DNA of 64,000 bases from Oceanobacillus sp. Castelsardo (GCF_001659985.1 NZ_LYCS01000011.1:1-64000); one strand, 5' to 3'. Numbered from the stretch's first letter, positions 31,064 through 42,029 are shown. The notes: generated by a model from the sequence alone, not told the origin. Numbers and translations are program-made.

Positions 31064-33243
31064 AGTTCCTCGAGTTCTTTCACATTTCCATCGATAACAA
31101 CGTCATTGTTAACAGAAACTTGCAATGTGCTCTCTGTAGTAACCTTGCCGATTTGTTTTACATCGTCCACAATACTTTCAAATTCCTCTTGATCTTCTGC
31201 TTTCACTGTTACGATAAATCGGGATTGTGATTCACTAAATAAAAGAGTGGTTGCATTACCTTCTAGTTCCACCTTTGCTCCCAAACCTTTCGTACCAAAA
31301 GTAGATTCTGCAAGGGCAACAGCTAATCCACCTTCCGAAATATCATGTGCCGATGCAACAACACCTGCTTGAATCGCTTCAAGAATTTGTTTTTGACGAC
31401 GACTTTCCACCCCGAGATTGATACTTGGCGCCTTACCTGAGTACTTACCATCTACAACATTTTGTAGCTCGCTACCACCAAATTCCACTTTTGTTTCTCC
31501 AACGAGATAAATAACATCATCAGCTGATTGAAAATGATTTGCTGTTACATGTTCTGTTGTTTTCAATAAACCAACCATCCCGATAATCGGTGTAGGCATA
31601 ATCGCTTGCCCTTTTGATTCATTATAAAGTGAAACATTACCACTAATAACCGGTGTTTCTAATTGTAAACAAGCTTCACGAATCCCTTCGATACTTTGTT
31701 CCATTTGCCAGAATGTTTCTGGGTTTGTTGGGTTTCCATAGTTAAGCCCGTCCGTAATAGCTAATGGAGTAGCACCTGAGCAAATAATATTTCTGCTTGC
31801 TTCCGCAACTGCTATACTGCCGCCAACTTTTGGATCCAAGTATATATAGCGAGAATTACAATCGGTTGTCATTGCAATTGCTTTATCCGTTCCTTCGATT
31901 TGAACGATGGCTGCATCTGATCCCGGTCCGACCAACGTATTGCCCTGCGCCTTTGCATCATATTGTGTATAAGCCCATTCCTTCGATGCAATTGTTGGCT
32001 GTTTCAATAAGGTTTGAAGCATCTTTTGATGATTATCTACTGCTGGAACGTTTTCTTCTTGTGCTTGAAATTCTGTATAATAAGCTGCTTCCTTCGTAGG
32101 AAGTTCATAAACAGGTGCTTCATCTGTTAATGCCGCAACTGGAATTTCAGCTTGGATTTCACCATGCTGCTCAATTCGGAAAAGTTGTTCCTCGATTACT
32201 TCACCGATTGCTACAGCATCGACATCGTGCTTTTTAAAAATATCAAGGATTTCCTGTTCTTTTCCTTTTTTAACGACTAAGAGCATTCTTTCTTGTGACT
32301 CTGATAGCATGATTTCATACGCATCCATATTTTCCTCACGTTGTGGAACAAGATCAAGATTCATTACTAATCCGGTACCCGCTTTTGCTGCCATCTCACT
32401 TGCAGAAGATGTAAGTCCAGCAGCTCCCATATCTTGAATGCCAACAAGTGCATCAGAATGAATAACCTCTAAGCAAGCCGCAATTAATTTTTTCCCTATT
32501 TTTGGATCACCAATTGCTACGGATGAGCTATTATCCTTTTCACTTTCTACTACATCAGAAGAGAATGTGGCACCATGAATTCCATCTCTTCCTGTGTCTC
32601 CACCTGCATAGATTACTGTATTTCCTACACCTGCTGCTACCCCTTTTTGTACGTCATCATGGTTAACTAAACCAACAACCATTGCATTCACCAACGGATT
32701 TTCTTCATAGGTTTCATCAAACTGTACTTCACCACCAACAGTTGGAACATCAACTACATTCCCGTAACTAGCGATTCCTCTTACAGCTTCACTGAAAAGC
32801 CATTTAGTATGATCTTTATCTAAATTTCCAAAGCGCAGAGAATTTAATGAAGCAATTGGTTTAGCACCCATAGAGAAAACATCACGCAGAATTCCGCCTA
32901 CACCAGTCGCCGAGCCTTCAAACGGTTCTACTGCCGATGGACTATTATGACTTTCAATTTTAAACACAACTGCTTGATTATCACCGATATCAACAACACC
33001 AGCACCTTCACCCGGACCTTGCAGAACATGTTCGCCTACTGTCGGGAACTTTCTTAATAGGGGCTTTGATGTTTTATAGCTACAATGCTCCGACCACATA
33101 ACGGAAAAAATGCTTGTTTCTGTATAATTTGGTAAACGGTTCATCTTATCCTTAACAAGTCTAAATTCAGCATCTGTTAAGCCCATTTCCTGGTAGATTT
33201 TATCTTCTTCAATTTGTTCAGGTTTGATTGTATGGTTAGTCAT
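31021..33243 (-). CDS. purL: FGAM synthase large subunit PurL (small type)
   Basis: Fourth step: FGAR to FGAM with ammonia from glutamine. At 740 aa this is the short PurL, which in Bacillus works only as a complex with PurS and the glutaminase PurQ. Motifs [43 protein letters not shown] and the second half [21 protein letters not shown] are intact. Ribosome site GGAGGGG before ATG. Neither purS nor purQ precedes it: the next gene upstream, after 49 bases, is purK. Overlaps purF by 43 bases. Confidence 0.97.
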   Translation of the reverse strand: MTNHTIKPEQIEEDKIYQEMGLTDAEFRLVKDKMNRLPNYTETSIFSVMWSEHCSYKTSKPLLRKFPTVGEHVLQGPGEGAGVVDIGDNQAVVFKIESHNSPSAVEPFEGSATGVGGILRDVFSMGAKPIASLNSLRFGNLDKDHTKWLFSEAVRGIASYGNVVDVPTVGGEVQFDETYEENPLVNAMVVGLVNHDDVQKGVAAGVGNTVIYAGGDTGRDGIHGATFSSDVVESEKDNSSSVAIGDPKIGKKLIAACLEVIHSDALVGIQDMGAAGLTSSASEMAAKAGTGLVMNLDLVPQREENMDAYEIMLSESQERMLLVVKKGKEQEILDIFKKHDVDAVAIGEVIEEQLFRIEQHGEIQAEIPVAALTDEAPVYELPTKEAAYYTEFQAQEENVPAVDNHQKMLQTLLKQPTIASKEWAYTQYDAKAQGNTLVGPGSDAAIVQIEGTDKAIAMTTDCNSRYIYLDPKVGGSIAVAEASRNIICSGATPLAITDGLNYGNPTNPETFWQMEQSIEGIREACLQLETPVISGNVSLYNESKGQAIMPTPIIGMVGLLKTTEHVTANHFQSADDVIYLVGETKVEFGGSELQNVVDGKYSGKAPSINLGVESRRQKQILEAIQAGVVASAHDISEGGLAVALAESTFGTKGLGAKVELEGNATTLLFSESQSRFIVTVKAEDQEEFESIVDDVKQIGKVTTESTLQVSVNNDVVIDGNVKELEELWRGAIPSLLKSKE

Positions 33244-33292
33244 TTGCTTTCCCCTCCATATGTCCTAATATGCTGTATTCTCTCGTAAACCG

Positions 33293-34426
33293 TTATTTAT
33301 GAATTGCTTCCTTGAATTTCCCCATCTGAGCCAATATCTCGTCTAACGTATCTCCTATAAACGTAATATGACCCATTTTTCGTTTTTCCTTTGCTTCTTC
33401 CTTACCATAAAGGTGTACAAAACCGACATCATTTTTTGGAATGACTTGCAATAATTTCTTCATATTCTCACCAAGAATATTCACCATAATTGCTGGTTTT
33501 AATTGTCTAATTTTCACTAAAGGCAATCCACAAATAGCACGGATGTGTTGCCCAAACTGTGAAATATTACATGCTTCAATCGTATAATGTCCCGAATTAT
33601 GCGGTCTTGGAGCCATCTCATTTAAATAAATTTCATCCCCTTTGACAAACATTTCAATTGCAAAAGTACCTACAATATTCATGTCTTCTGCTAGGATACG
33701 AGCCGCTTCATTTGCCTTTAGTTGAAGATCAAGATTGATATCAGCCGGAACAGTAGTTTTATAGAGAATATGTTGTCGATGTTCGTTTTCAGAAATAGGG
33801 AAGTACGTCATATCGCCTGATACAGATCTTGTGAAAATAACAGAGATTTCCTTATCGAAGGTGATCCAATCTTCAATAATGCAATGTCCATTTTTTTCAG
33901 CAAAATCTAAAGCTTCCTCTAAATCAGCTTCAGAATTTAACTTCAACTGTCCCTTACCGTCATAACCTCCACGACATGTTTTAATAACTGCAGGATAAGT
34001 GAATCCTTTTAAAATCTGCTTACAGTCCTCAGCATTTCTCACAATAGCAAATCTTGGTGTAGATAAATTCAAATTTCTCATTAAAGTTTTTTCTTTTTCA
34101 CGATTTTGCGTCACTTCCAGAGCGTAAGCACCTTGTGGAAGTTTCCCTTTACTTTCGATGTAAGTCGCTGCTTCAAGGTCTACATTTTCGAATTCATACG
34201 TAATCACATCACTTATATCGGTCAATTGCTTGATGGCATCCATATCATCATAAGGTGCCGTAATTTGAACGTCAGCCACTTGAGCAGTAGGACAATTAGG
34301 GGTTGGATCTAGTACAGCAATTTTATACCCCATATAACGTGCTTCCATCGCCATCATTCTTCCTAACTGACCGCCACCAATAATACCTATTGTTTGTGCT
34401 GGAATGATTGTTTTATTTGTTTGCAA
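33293..34426 (-). CDS. purK: N5-carboxyaminoimidazole ribonucleotide synthase PurK
   Basis: ATP-grasp enzyme making N5-CAIR from AIR and bicarbonate. [20 protein letters not shown] at the N-terminus, [12 protein letters not shown] loop, and [16 protein letters not shown] at the active site are clear. 377 aa, complete. Overlaps purE by 14 bases. In relatives it is followed by purB, purC, purS and purQ; here purL comes next. Confidence 0.96.
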   Translation of the reverse strand: MQTNKTIIPAQTIGIIGGGQLGRMMAMEARYMGYKIAVLDPTPNCPTAQVADVQITAPYDDMDAIKQLTDISDVITYEFENVDLEAATYIESKGKLPQGAYALEVTQNREKEKTLMRNLNLSTPRFAIVRNAEDCKQILKGFTYPAVIKTCRGGYDGKGQLKLNSEADLEEALDFAEKNGHCIIEDWITFDKEISVIFTRSVSGDMTYFPISENEHRQHILYKTTVPADINLDLQLKANEAARILAEDMNIVGTFAIEMFVKGDEIYLNEMAPRPHNSGHYTIEACNISQFGQHIRAICGLPLVKIRQLKPAIMVNILGENMKKLLQVIPKNDVGFVHLYGKEEAKEKRKMGHITFIGDTLDEILAQMGKFKEAIHK

Positions 34427-34904
34427 GTTCTTCCCTCATTTCTGCCACTTTATCTTGCATTTCCTCGCGATATTTTTGAAGCTTTTCTGCAACTTTTTCA
34501 TCAAATGTTCCTAAAATTTGGGCAGCTAGAACACCTGCATTCGTAGCGCCGGCTTTTCCAATCGCTACCGTTGCTGTTGGAACACCACCTGGCATTTGAA
34601 CAATGGATAACAAGGAATCAAGTCCATTTAATGTTTTCGTCTGAACAGGAACGCCAATAACTGGCAGAGTAGTTTGAGAAGCCACCATGCCAGGTAAATG
34701 AGCTGCCCCACCAGCACCAGCAATGATTACCTTTAGCCCGCGGCCTCGTGCCGACTTAGCATAATCAAACATTTTATCCGGCGTACGGTGAGCAGATATA
34801 ACATCCTTTTCATATGGAATTTCTAACTGCTCGAGAACATTACAAGCATGTTTCATCGTTTCCCAATCCGAAATACTTCCCATTATAATACCAACTTGAA
34901 CCAT
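34413..34904 (-). CDS. purE: N5-CAIR mutase PurE
   Basis: Class I PurE, which moves the carboxyl group of N5-CAIR to give CAIR. Signature [26 protein letters not shown] and [12 protein letters not shown] is complete in 163 aa. First gene of the operon; its leader contains a guanine-type riboswitch with terminator, and its promoter is preceded by two PurR boxes. Confidence 0.97.
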   Translation of the reverse strand: MVQVGIIMGSISDWETMKHACNVLEQLEIPYEKDVISAHRTPDKMFDYAKSARGRGLKVIIAGAGGAAHLPGMVASQTTLPVIGVPVQTKTLNGLDSLLSIVQMPGGVPTATVAIGKAGATNAGVLAAQILGTFDEKVAEKLQKYREEMQDKVAEMREELANK

Positions 34905-35050
34905 GAAATCCCTCTCTCTACGTTATTTTAAATTAGATTAATTTTCGACTTTCCCTTTAAGTAACTATTTAGAAAACTCAAGCTACATACCATCCGTTTT
35001 AGGTGATAGTCCAAGTTTAATTAAATCTAATACTATTTCTTTATCGAAAC

Positions 35051-35095
35051 AAAAAAAGTCTATTCATCTCCCGTATGAGGAAAGATGAATAGACT
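35051..35095 (-). terminator. riboswitch expression platform terminator (pur)
   Basis: On the minus strand AGTCTATTCATCT and AGATGAATAGAC form a long stem followed by TTTTTTT, between the aptamer and purE. Ligand binding is expected to favour this terminator. Confidence 0.88.
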
Positions 35096-35133
35096 CGTAG
35101 TGTATAGCAAAAGTCTAGATTTATTTCATCTCC

Positions 35134-35198
35134 CCTCATAGTCCAGCATTCTCGGTGCTAGGTAGAAACTTCTGGCCTTATTCCAGAAATATATGAGG
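35134..35198 (-). ncRNA. purine (guanine-class) riboswitch of purE
   Basis: Minus-strand P1 stem CCTCATA/TATGAGG closes an aptamer with the conserved AAGTTTCTACC core between two hairpins and the GGACTATG closing motif; the discriminating base is C, predicting guanine or hypoxanthine. Followed by a terminator at 35051-35095. Confidence 0.93.
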
Positions 35199-35225
35199 TA
35201 ATATGATCGTATTTTTGATGATTTA

Positions 35226-35254
35226 AGCATACCAATCCAAATAGTAAATGTCAA
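35226..35254 (-). promoter_or_regulatory. sigma-A promoter of the pur operon
   Basis: TTGACA and TATGCT with 17 bases between, on the minus strand, about 25 bases before the aptamer. Confidence 0.85.
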
Positions 35255-35257
35255 TAA

Positions 35258-35302
35258 AATATCGAACAATTTAATGTTGTTTTTTAATAATGTTCGGGTT
35301 TT
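35258..35302. promoter_or_regulatory. PurR operator (two inverted PurBoxes)
   Basis: AATATCGAACAAT (plus strand, CGAA at 35263-35266) and AAACCCGAACATT (minus strand, TTCG at 35293-35296) each differ at one position from the B. subtilis PurBox AWWWCCGAACWWT. They are inverted with 26 bases between the CGAA cores, just upstream of the -35 box. 35303-35570 holds nothing else I can support. Confidence 0.75.
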
Positions 35303-35570
35303 GTCATTTAAATTCCGTTTTCCTTTTCATTTTATCGTTTTTGAAGATTATTTAGCTATTTTTATTTAGTATCCACATTGGATGAAAAAATTTATATGAA
35401 CAAGTGAACAGCATAATCCTCTCACTCCTTCATTTAGAATACCATTCGTGATAGAAATTATTGGGAACAAATATTCATTAGACCAATGGGTTACCATTTG
35501 AACGATAAATGATGCTCAGCGGGCACTCATCTTAAATGTTAGATTTAGTTTAACAATCAAATATTTAGAC

Positions 35571-35601
35571 AAAAAAATACGCTTGAATAGAATTCAAGCG
35601 T
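35571..35601 (-). terminator. terminator of yebE
   Basis: ACGCTTGAAT/ATTCAAGCGT stem, followed on the minus strand by ATTTTTTT. Confidence 0.8.
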
Positions 35602-35670
35602 TTAGTCGTGCAAAATCAATTTAGTTGTTAAGAACTTCTCCACAGCAAGTGAAATATTTACAATTTCAAT

Positions 35671-36267
35671 CTACTTTTCTTTTTCAGGTTTAACCTGTTC
35701 CTGAGGTTTAATTTCCCTTTTTTTCGGATTAAATAACCTACCTTTACGAACTTGCTTCACCCAAAAGCCACCATGAATTCGTTTCGGTTCATAAGATATA
35801 ATAAATGCCTTAGGATCAATTTCTTTAATTACCTCATAAAGTCTTAATTCATATCTTCTTGGGGTGAGAATTTGCATGGATAATCTATCTCCGTCCATTC
35901 CGTATGCAGACCAGCTAGTTACGCCATACCCCTTGTCACGAATCCGTTTCGTAAATTTTAAATCCGGATTAGATGAAACTACATTTACCGTAATGTAACC
36001 TAGTGCAAGTTTTTCCTCGATGATGGATCCGACAATTAAACCAGTCCCATAACCGATTGCATAAGCAATTATATTCTGGATTTCATTCAAATTATCAAGT
36101 ACAAGACCTAACCCAACAATGTACATGACCACTTCAAACATACTTACGAAGGCAGCAATATATGTACGACCTTTAAGCGTTAATATCATACGTATCGTCA
36201 TAAGTGATACGTAGACAACATTGACCGCAAAAATAATCGCCACCATTATTAAAGCATTTGTGAGCAA
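35671..36267 (-). CDS. yebE: UPF0316 / DUF2179 membrane protein YebE
   Basis: Integral membrane protein of the UPF0316 family, B. subtilis YebE. Three hydrophobic segments lie at about residues 3-22, 33-57 and 62-83 ([56 protein letters not shown]), followed by a cytosolic DUF2179 domain ([20 protein letters not shown]). Function unknown; the YebE position immediately upstream of purE is conserved with B. subtilis, though the small gene yebG normally between them is missing. 198 aa, normal length with a basic tail. Confidence 0.88.
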   Translation of the reverse strand: MLTNALIMVAIIFAVNVVYVSLMTIRMILTLKGRTYIAAFVSMFEVVMYIVGLGLVLDNLNEIQNIIAYAIGYGTGLIVGSIIEEKLALGYITVNVVSSNPDLKFTKRIRDKGYGVTSWSAYGMDGDRLSMQILTPRRYELRLYEVIKEIDPKAFIISYEPKRIHGGFWVKQVRKGRLFNPKKREIKPQEQVKPEKEK

Positions 36268-36397
36268 TTTTACATCCCCCTAACCAAATTAATTTTATAC
36301 TATGTATAGCTTTATATCATATCTATTCCTTCTAGGCACCTAACCCGAATGATATGCATATGTTATTAAATACAACATACTTTTAGGTGGTGTAATA

Positions 36398-36832
36398 ATG
36401 GATCCTTTCAAACAAATGGCTGACTGGAAAAAGAACATGGATCATTTCTTTGGTGAAAACTTTTGGAAAGATTTTGAAGGAATGGTTAAACCTAATATTC
36501 CCCAAATCAACATGTATCAAACGGAAAATGAAATCCTATGCATCGGCAACATACCTGGTTTAAAAGATTTGAAGCAATTAGATATTTATGTGAATTACGC
36601 TACTTTAGAACTCAAGGGAAGCATTGACTTAGAACATGCACGAGGAACGGTTATAAAAGAGGAAATTTTACAAGGTGTATTTGATCGTAAAATAACCCTT
36701 CCTTTTCCGGTTCGATCCGACAAGATAAGTGCAACGTATAAAAATGGCCTAGTCTTCATTCAACTTCATCGTTTCATAGATGAATCAAGTAGACGAAATA
36801 AGATTGACATTCAGCTATTAGAAGATGATTAA
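36398..36832 (+). CDS. Hsp20/alpha-crystallin family protein
   Basis: Small heat-shock-type chaperone. The alpha-crystallin fold is recognisable from about residue 45: NEILCIGNIPGLKDLKQLDI, the ATLELKGSI strand, FDRKITLPFPVRSDKISATY and the end motif YKNGLVFIQLHR. 144 aa with a short N-terminal arm rich in aromatic residues. AGGTGGTG five bases before ATG. Single gene on the plus strand, followed by a bidirectional hairpin. Similar proteins in spore formers can be spore-associated; nothing here proves it. Confidence 0.85.
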   Translation: MDPFKQMADWKKNMDHFFGENFWKDFEGMVKPNIPQINMYQTENEILCIGNIPGLKDLKQLDIYVNYATLELKGSIDLEHARGTVIKEEILQGVFDRKITLPFPVRSDKISATYKNGLVFIQLHRFIDESSRRNKIDIQLLEDD

Positions 36833-36864
36833 AGAACCGTGGATTATATACTACCACGGTTCTT
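36832..36864. terminator. hairpin between hsp20 and the MOSC gene
   Basis: AAGAACCGTGG and CCACGGTTCTT form an 11-bp perfect stem between converging genes, so it can serve both. Confidence 0.75.
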
Positions 36865-36891
36865 ATCCTTTCACACTATATTTTTACACTT

Positions 36892-37428
36892 TTAATATCC
36901 CCGAACTCTTTTTCGAAGGACATGCCGCCATTTCTCACTTAGTAATTCACATTCATAAAGTTCGTCCGCTCTCCGCAAATCATGCTTTTTAATGAACATG
37001 ATTTCATTACAAGCAGTAATCGACCACTGCGGATAGGCTCTATCTAGTAATTCTAAATCTGTACGCTCCTTAATCTTCCCTTCCTCAATCACTCGAAAGT
37101 ACCATCCTGTCTGGAAGTTTACTTTCTTGCCTACTCTCCGTATTTTACCTGGTTGTGAAACTTGGATAATCGCCTCTCCCATTCGAAACGTATCCCCAAC
37201 GGAAACTGTAAATTCATCCATCTCCAGTACCGAGAAGTTCTCCTCCATCATTCCAATATTATCAGCTCTCTCCCCTTCTTCCAATTCCGAATAATGCTTA
37301 ATAGGATAGGCGAAGATTGCTTCATCTTTTATTTTATCTTTTGAGAAGCCAGTCTCTAGTAATCTAAATCTTTTCTTTTTTTCCTTTCTTTCGTTTGAAA
37401 AGATTTTAAATACATAAGGTTCTTCCAT
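36892..37428 (-). CDS. MOSC domain protein (YiiM-like)
   Basis: The core has the MOSC beta-barrel pattern: ADNIGMMEENFSVLEMDEFT, VGDTFRMGEAIIQVSQPGKI, then a C-terminal 3-alpha region (PQWSITACNEIMFIKKHDLR ... ELLSEKWRHVLRKR). MOSC proteins of this type reduce or carry sulfur with molybdenum cofactor (YiiM reduces hydroxylated bases). At 178 aa it is shorter than YiiM (about 220), chiefly at the N-terminus. GAAGGTGA precedes ATG. Assigned by pattern; substrate unknown. Confidence 0.75.
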   Translation of the reverse strand: MEEPYVFKIFSNERKEKKKRFRLLETGFSKDKIKDEAIFAYPIKHYSELEEGERADNIGMMEENFSVLEMDEFTVSVGDTFRMGEAIIQVSQPGKIRRVGKKVNFQTGWYFRVIEEGKIKERTDLELLDRAYPQWSITACNEIMFIKKHDLRRADELYECELLSEKWRHVLRKRVRGY

Positions 37429-37565
37429 TATTTCACCTTCTTTTTAGGGTATGATATAGTTATTCTATTAGAAAAATTTGTCTTAGCCAAGACTTTGTGA
37501 TTAAGAGATTTATACTTTAATAGTTATCTAAGTAAACTAGATTTATATTAATGAGGTGGGAATAA

Positions 37566-38090
37566 ATGGAAAAGGTAAAAAAAGCAACATTTGCCGGTGG
37601 CTGCTTCTGGTGTATGGTTAAACCCTTTGATCAATGGGATGGTGTTCATCAGGTCATCTCTGGCTATACTGGAGGGTGTGTTGAAAATCCAACTTACGAA
37701 CAAGTTAAAAATGGGGATACTGGTCATTTTGAAGCAGTTGAAATAACCTATGACCCTGCTATTATTAGTTATGAAACAATACTTGACTTATATTGGAAGC
37801 AAATTGATCCAACAGACGACGGGGGGCAATTTCATGACCGTGGCGACCAATATCGTACAGCCATTTTTTATCATGATAGCGAACAAAAATTATTAGCCCA
37901 AAAATCCAAACAAACGCTTGATCAAAGTGGAATGTTGTCAAAACCTGTTGTTACAGAAATTCTTCCAGCGAAAACCTTTTATCCAGCAGAGGAATACCAT
38001 CAGGACTTTTACAGAAAAAATGAAAAGGAATATAAAGAAGATCGAGCAAAGTCGGGTAGAGATGAATTCATTGAAAAGGTTTGGAATTAG
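37566..38090 (+). CDS. msrA: peptide-methionine (S)-S-oxide reductase MsrA
   Basis: Repairs oxidised methionine (S-epimer). Catalytic motif GGCFWC with Cys13, then YTGGCVENPTYEQVKNGDTG HFE and QFHDRGDQYRTAIFYH. 174 aa, normal for the stand-alone enzyme; no MsrB gene is next to it. GAGGTGGG five bases before ATG. Single plus-strand gene closed by a hairpin at 38130-38159. Confidence 0.95.
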   Translation: MEKVKKATFAGGCFWCMVKPFDQWDGVHQVISGYTGGCVENPTYEQVKNGDTGHFEAVEITYDPAIISYETILDLYWKQIDPTDDGGQFHDRGDQYRTAIFYHDSEQKLLAQKSKQTLDQSGMLSKPVVTEILPAKTFYPAEEYHQDFYRKNEKEYKEDRAKSGRDEFIEKVWN

Positions 38091-38129
38091 ACTTTTATTT
38101 TCGGTATGAATTTCTATGCCTATTTGAAG

Positions 38130-38159
38130 CAGCTGAAACACTTTAGCAAGTGTTTCAGC
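38130..38159. terminator. terminator of msrA (bidirectional)
   Basis: AGCTGAAACACTT/AAGTGTTTCAGCT is a perfect 13-bp stem with a TAGC loop, between converging msrA and the nitronate monooxygenase gene. Confidence 0.8.
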
Positions 38160-38263
38160 TACTTTTGGTTTCAAGCCGTGACAATTCATGTATCTTCTAA
38201 ATTCAACCGCTTTTTGAAATCCTTCTGCATTGACATCAGTTATTAAATCATATCGAATGTTAG

Positions 38264-39325
38264 TTAGAAAACACCTTCCATCATTCGGTTAATCAACTCG
38301 CCTACAGTCTGACCTTTAGCAAGTCGTGGACTTTGACCAGACCAAAGCGACATATATTCCTTGTTTTGCTGTTCATTCGCAACTTTCCGAATCGGCGTTG
38401 TTAAGTAATTTTGTACCGGATAATCAGGAAGTACTGTTTCCTTCTCTTTGATCTCTTGGATAAATTGATTCTTTAAACCCCTTGCCGTTTTTCCAGAAAA
38501 GCAACGAGTTAAGGTCGTTTCATCTTCTGTTGCATTTAAAATCGCTTTCTTGTGGAGTTCATTCGCTCCACTTTCCTTACATGTTAAAAATGCAGTTCCC
38601 ATTTGCACAGCTTTTGCTCCTAGAAACATCGCTGCCCTTAACCCCCGACTATCCATTATCCCACCAGCAGCAACGACTGGAATCTCTACTGCATCCGCTA
38701 CCTGAGGGACAAGTGACATCGTTCCAATGGCGCCATTCTCAGAGTCATTTAAAAATGAACCTCGATGCCCGCCCGCCTCATACCCTTGCGCAACGACAAC
38801 ATCCATTCCCAACTTTTCTATTAAAATGGCTTCTTTTACTGTGGTAGCTGTTCCTACTAAAATAATATCATTTTCTTTTAGCTTAGTAATTGTTTCCTTA
38901 GATGGTACCCCAAAAGTGAAAGAACAGATTGGAACATGTTCTTCTATAATGACTTCCAATTGTTTTTCATACTTTTGAAGGATACATTTAGGTGTCGGGA
39001 TTTCTAAAAGCATATTTTCATCAATTGATAGAGTATTATATATTGATTTTAATGATCTCTTTGAAACTTCGATTGTTTCCTCTGTTACATGAAAATCATT
39101 AGGCACAAAGACGTTCACACCGAACTTATTTTCTGTTTTTTGTCTAATTTCATGAATACATGTTCTTAGTTTTTCCGGATTCATATATCCTGCACCAATC
39201 ATTCCTAAGCCACCATTATTCGAAACCGCAGATACCAATTCTGGAGTGGTAATTCCACCGGCCATTGGTGCTTGAATAATAGGATACGTAATACCAAATA
39301 ATTCAGCTACTTTATTTCGCAGCAT
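38264..39325 (-). CDS. nitronate monooxygenase family flavoprotein
   Basis: FMN-dependent TIM barrel of the nitronate monooxygenase/FabK-like family, oxidising alkyl nitronates. PIIQAPMAGGITTPELVSAV at the N-terminus, the active-site stretch AQGYEAGGHRGSF with catalytic His, VVAAGGIMDSRGLRAAMFLG and VQMGTAFLTCKES are all present. 353 aa, complete. GAGGTG before ATG. No operon partner is close enough to give further clues. Confidence 0.88.
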   Translation of the reverse strand: MLRNKVAELFGITYPIIQAPMAGGITTPELVSAVSNNGGLGMIGAGYMNPEKLRTCIHEIRQKTENKFGVNVFVPNDFHVTEETIEVSKRSLKSIYNTLSIDENMLLEIPTPKCILQKYEKQLEVIIEEHVPICSFTFGVPSKETITKLKENDIILVGTATTVKEAILIEKLGMDVVVAQGYEAGGHRGSFLNDSENGAIGTMSLVPQVADAVEIPVVAAGGIMDSRGLRAAMFLGAKAVQMGTAFLTCKESGANELHKKAILNATEDETTLTRCFSGKTARGLKNQFIQEIKEKETVLPDYPVQNYLTTPIRKVANEQQNKEYMSLWSGQSPRLAKGQTVGELINRMMEGVF

Positions 39326-39395
39326 TATTACACCTCATTTTAAGAATATAATATAATCATATATTCTTCATTAATAAGGCAAAACCCTTTTTTTC

Positions 39396-40100
39396 TTACT
39401 GGCGGTTGCATGCAGCAATAAAGTGTTTATATATATTGATGGACACTTCATCTGTCATAGATTCCGGATGCCATTGTACCCCTAATACAAAAGTGTGGTT
39501 TTTACTTTCTATCGCTTCAATTACCCCATCATTTGCTATGCCACTTATTTGAAATTCTTTCGAAACTAGTCGATTAGCTTGATGATGAAAACTATTCACT
39601 TTAATTTCCTCTTTGTTTGTTAAACGATAAAGCAATGAATTTTTAAACACCTGTACAAAATGCGAACCGTGGTCACGCGGAGAGTTTTGAGTATGCTGAA
39701 GTAATTCGTCATTCTTTTGTGCATAAATATCTTGGTACATATCCCCACCCGCTGCAAGATTTAATATTTGGCTTCCTCTGCATACTCCAAGAATTGGCTT
39801 ATCCATAGATAGTATGTTCTTCGTTAATTCTATTTCAAAGTGATCCCGTTCAGGAATAATGGTTCCAAGTTTTCGATGAGGTTCTTCCCCAAATAAGGTC
39901 GGATCAATATCATATCCGCCGGTTGCATAAAGTCCATCGATTTGTTTAGCAATTTGAACGATATCTATTTCTTTTGATACATACGGTAGAATAACCGGAA
40001 TACCACCAGCTCTTACAATTGCCTTTATGTTATCGTTTTTCGTCATATAATACGAACGGTCCGCTTCCATCGAACACGTCACACCAATGAATGGTTTCAA
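39396..40100 (-). CDS. class I glutamine amidotransferase-like hydrolase (PuuD family)
   Basis: Gamma-glutamyl-GABA hydrolase type protein. Nucleophile Cys107 in ILGVCRGSQILNLAAGG, and the His-Glu pair in GVQWHPESM; the GGYDIDP motif is typical for PuuD-type members. 234 aa, complete. Relatives cleave gamma-glutamyl amides; no putrescine-catabolism genes flank it, so the substrate is unassigned. Lies 70 bases upstream of the nitronate monooxygenase gene on the same strand. Confidence 0.85.
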   Translation of the reverse strand: MKPFIGVTCSMEADRSYYMTKNDNIKAIVRAGGIPVILPYVSKEIDIVQIAKQIDGLYATGGYDIDPTLFGEEPHRKLGTIIPERDHFEIELTKNILSMDKPILGVCRGSQILNLAAGGDMYQDIYAQKNDELLQHTQNSPRDHGSHFVQVFKNSLLYRLTNKEEIKVNSFHHQANRLVSKEFQISGIANDGVIEAIESKNHTFVLGVQWHPESMTDEVSINIYKHFIAACNRQ

Positions 40101-40257
40101 ATGGAATTCCTCCTTCCAATCGATGATTCCATTAAGATATTATATATTTTATTTAGGCAATTATCCTTTTGTGTATTTTATCCAACTATTTATGAAATGT
40201 GTTTATATTTTAAAAACCGAAAACCCCATGATGGAATTTCCGGTTTAGCCAGCTAAA

Positions 40258-41955
40258 TTATAATTTAAATTTATTCACAATCTTATTCAGTTCATTTGAT
40301 AAATCAACAAGATTTGTAGATCGATCAGCTGTTTCCTCGATGGAAGCCGTTGTTTCTTCTGAGGCTGCAGATACACCTTGTGCATTTGAAGCCATGGATT
40401 CATTCGTCTGCTCTAAACGTTGAACATGTTGAATCATAGTTTCAGATGTTGTTGCTTCTTCATGTGTTAGTTCTGACAATCCGCTTATTTCTTCTGCAAT
40501 ATTCAGAACAGCAGTTTGAATATTCTCAAGAGCCTCTCCCGTTTCCACAACGGACTTCTCACCTGCTTCAACATTTTTGTGGTTATCCTCAATCGTTTCA
40601 ACCGTGCCAACAATATTAGAAGTGATCTTGGAAATAACCTTTTCCACTTCAGAAGCTTCCTTATTTGATTGTTCCGCTAGTTTTCTAATTTCATTTGCGA
40701 CAACAGCAAATCCTTTTCCTTGCTCACCGGCCCGTGCTGCCTCGATTGCGGCATTCAAGGCTAAAAGATTCGTTTGTTCCGCAATTCTTGTAATGGTTTC
40801 TGTAATTTGTTGAATCTCACTTGTATAGGCATTTAATTCTTCTATTGCTAGTTTCGTATCAGAAGAAGAACGTTTAATCGAATTCATTTGTTCTACTATT
40901 TCATTTACCTTCTGAATCCCTGTTTTCGCTGTTTCCATTGTGTATTCTGCACTTTTCACACTTAGTTCCGCTTTTTCTCTCGATGATTGAATTAGCTCAG
41001 CCAAACTCATTAATGAACTCGAAACATCTGTTGTCATGTCCGCCCCTTCTGAAGTGCCTGCAGCAATTTCCTCCATATTTTGAGAAACATGACTAAGCGC
41101 CATTTTTATCTCCTGCATAGAAATAGATGTATCATTTGCATTACTAGATAAATGGGTTGATGTATCCTTTAAAGTTACCATTATCTCTCTTAAATTATCT
41201 GACATATGATCTAAATTACGAGCTAAGTCGCCAACTTCATCATTACTATTTACTATTACTTCTCGCTTCGTAATATCACCCTTAGCTATTCTATTTGTCT
41301 GTTCAATCAAACTAGAAATAGGTTTTGTTTTCTTCCTAATTAGAACGATAGTAATAACAGCTGCAAGTAATAAAGGGATCATTCCAACTAGAATCCCTTC
41401 TTTTACCACATCCCAGGTACGATCTGTCACAATTTTAGCATCGAAGTCAATCACACTTATAGCAACCAATTCTTTTGTTGAGTCATGATCCTCATAAATA
41501 GGGGCATATCCAGAAATTCTTTCAATCCCGCCGTATTCATAAATTTCCGAATAGGTGGAATGATTCATTTCCTTTAAAGTTTCTATAGCCTTTTCATCCA
41601 TTGGAAAGCTATCCCCAATTTGAAATCCGTCTGCTTTTAGATTGTCATCTAATGCTAGAATTTTACCGTCCAAACTAAGAATATAATGACTTTCAAAAAT
41701 TTCCTTATGATCTACGGTCCAGTTTAGCGTTTCACCGATTTCTTCATTTTGGTTTCCGTTTTTTAAATCCTCAATATCATCCGACGTTAATAGTCCAGTT
41801 GTGATATTCGCACAGCCATAGGCTTCAATACCAGCTGCTTGATAGAGACTATTATAAGCTGTTTTATATGTAGTAAAGCCATTAATAATAACAGTAGCTA
41901 TAATGACACCTAATATAATGATTCCTAAGTTCCATGTTAATGATCTCTTTTTCAT
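40258..41955 (-). CDS. methyl-accepting chemotaxis protein
   Basis: Membrane chemoreceptor, 565 aa. One membrane segment at about residues 9-29, an external ligand-binding domain of about 155 residues resembling a single Cache domain ([20 protein letters not shown]), a second segment at about 186-206, a HAMP linker ([20 protein letters not shown]) and the long signalling helices with the hairpin tip [24 protein letters not shown] sequence ([20 protein letters not shown]). Ligand unknown. Single gene. Confidence 0.93.
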   Translation of the reverse strand: MKKRSLTWNLGIIILGVIIATVIINGFTTYKTAYNSLYQAAGIEAYGCANITTGLLTSDDIEDLKNGNQNEEIGETLNWTVDHKEIFESHYILSLDGKILALDDNLKADGFQIGDSFPMDEKAIETLKEMNHSTYSEIYEYGGIERISGYAPIYEDHDSTKELVAISVIDFDAKIVTDRTWDVVKEGILVGMIPLLLAAVITIVLIRKKTKPISSLIEQTNRIAKGDITKREVIVNSNDEVGDLARNLDHMSDNLREIMVTLKDTSTHLSSNANDTSISMQEIKMALSHVSQNMEEIAAGTSEGADMTTDVSSSLMSLAELIQSSREKAELSVKSAEYTMETAKTGIQKVNEIVEQMNSIKRSSSDTKLAIEELNAYTSEIQQITETITRIAEQTNLLALNAAIEAARAGEQGKGFAVVANEIRKLAEQSNKEASEVEKVISKITSNIVGTVETIEDNHKNVEAGEKSVVETGEALENIQTAVLNIAEEISGLSELTHEEATTSETMIQHVQRLEQTNESMASNAQGVSAASEETTASIEETADRSTNLVDLSNELNKIVNKFKL

Positions 41956-42029
41956 AGCTAAATCACCCCCAACATATCATACCATAATATGACAAAAACC
42001 TCTGTGACTTTTGTTACAAAATAATAACC

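Noticed and set aside
37938-38189. 83-codon minus-strand frame overlapping msrA
   Set aside because: It runs antisense through msrA and its terminator; the part outside (YMNCHGLKPKVAE) looks protein-like but lacks a start with ribosome site.
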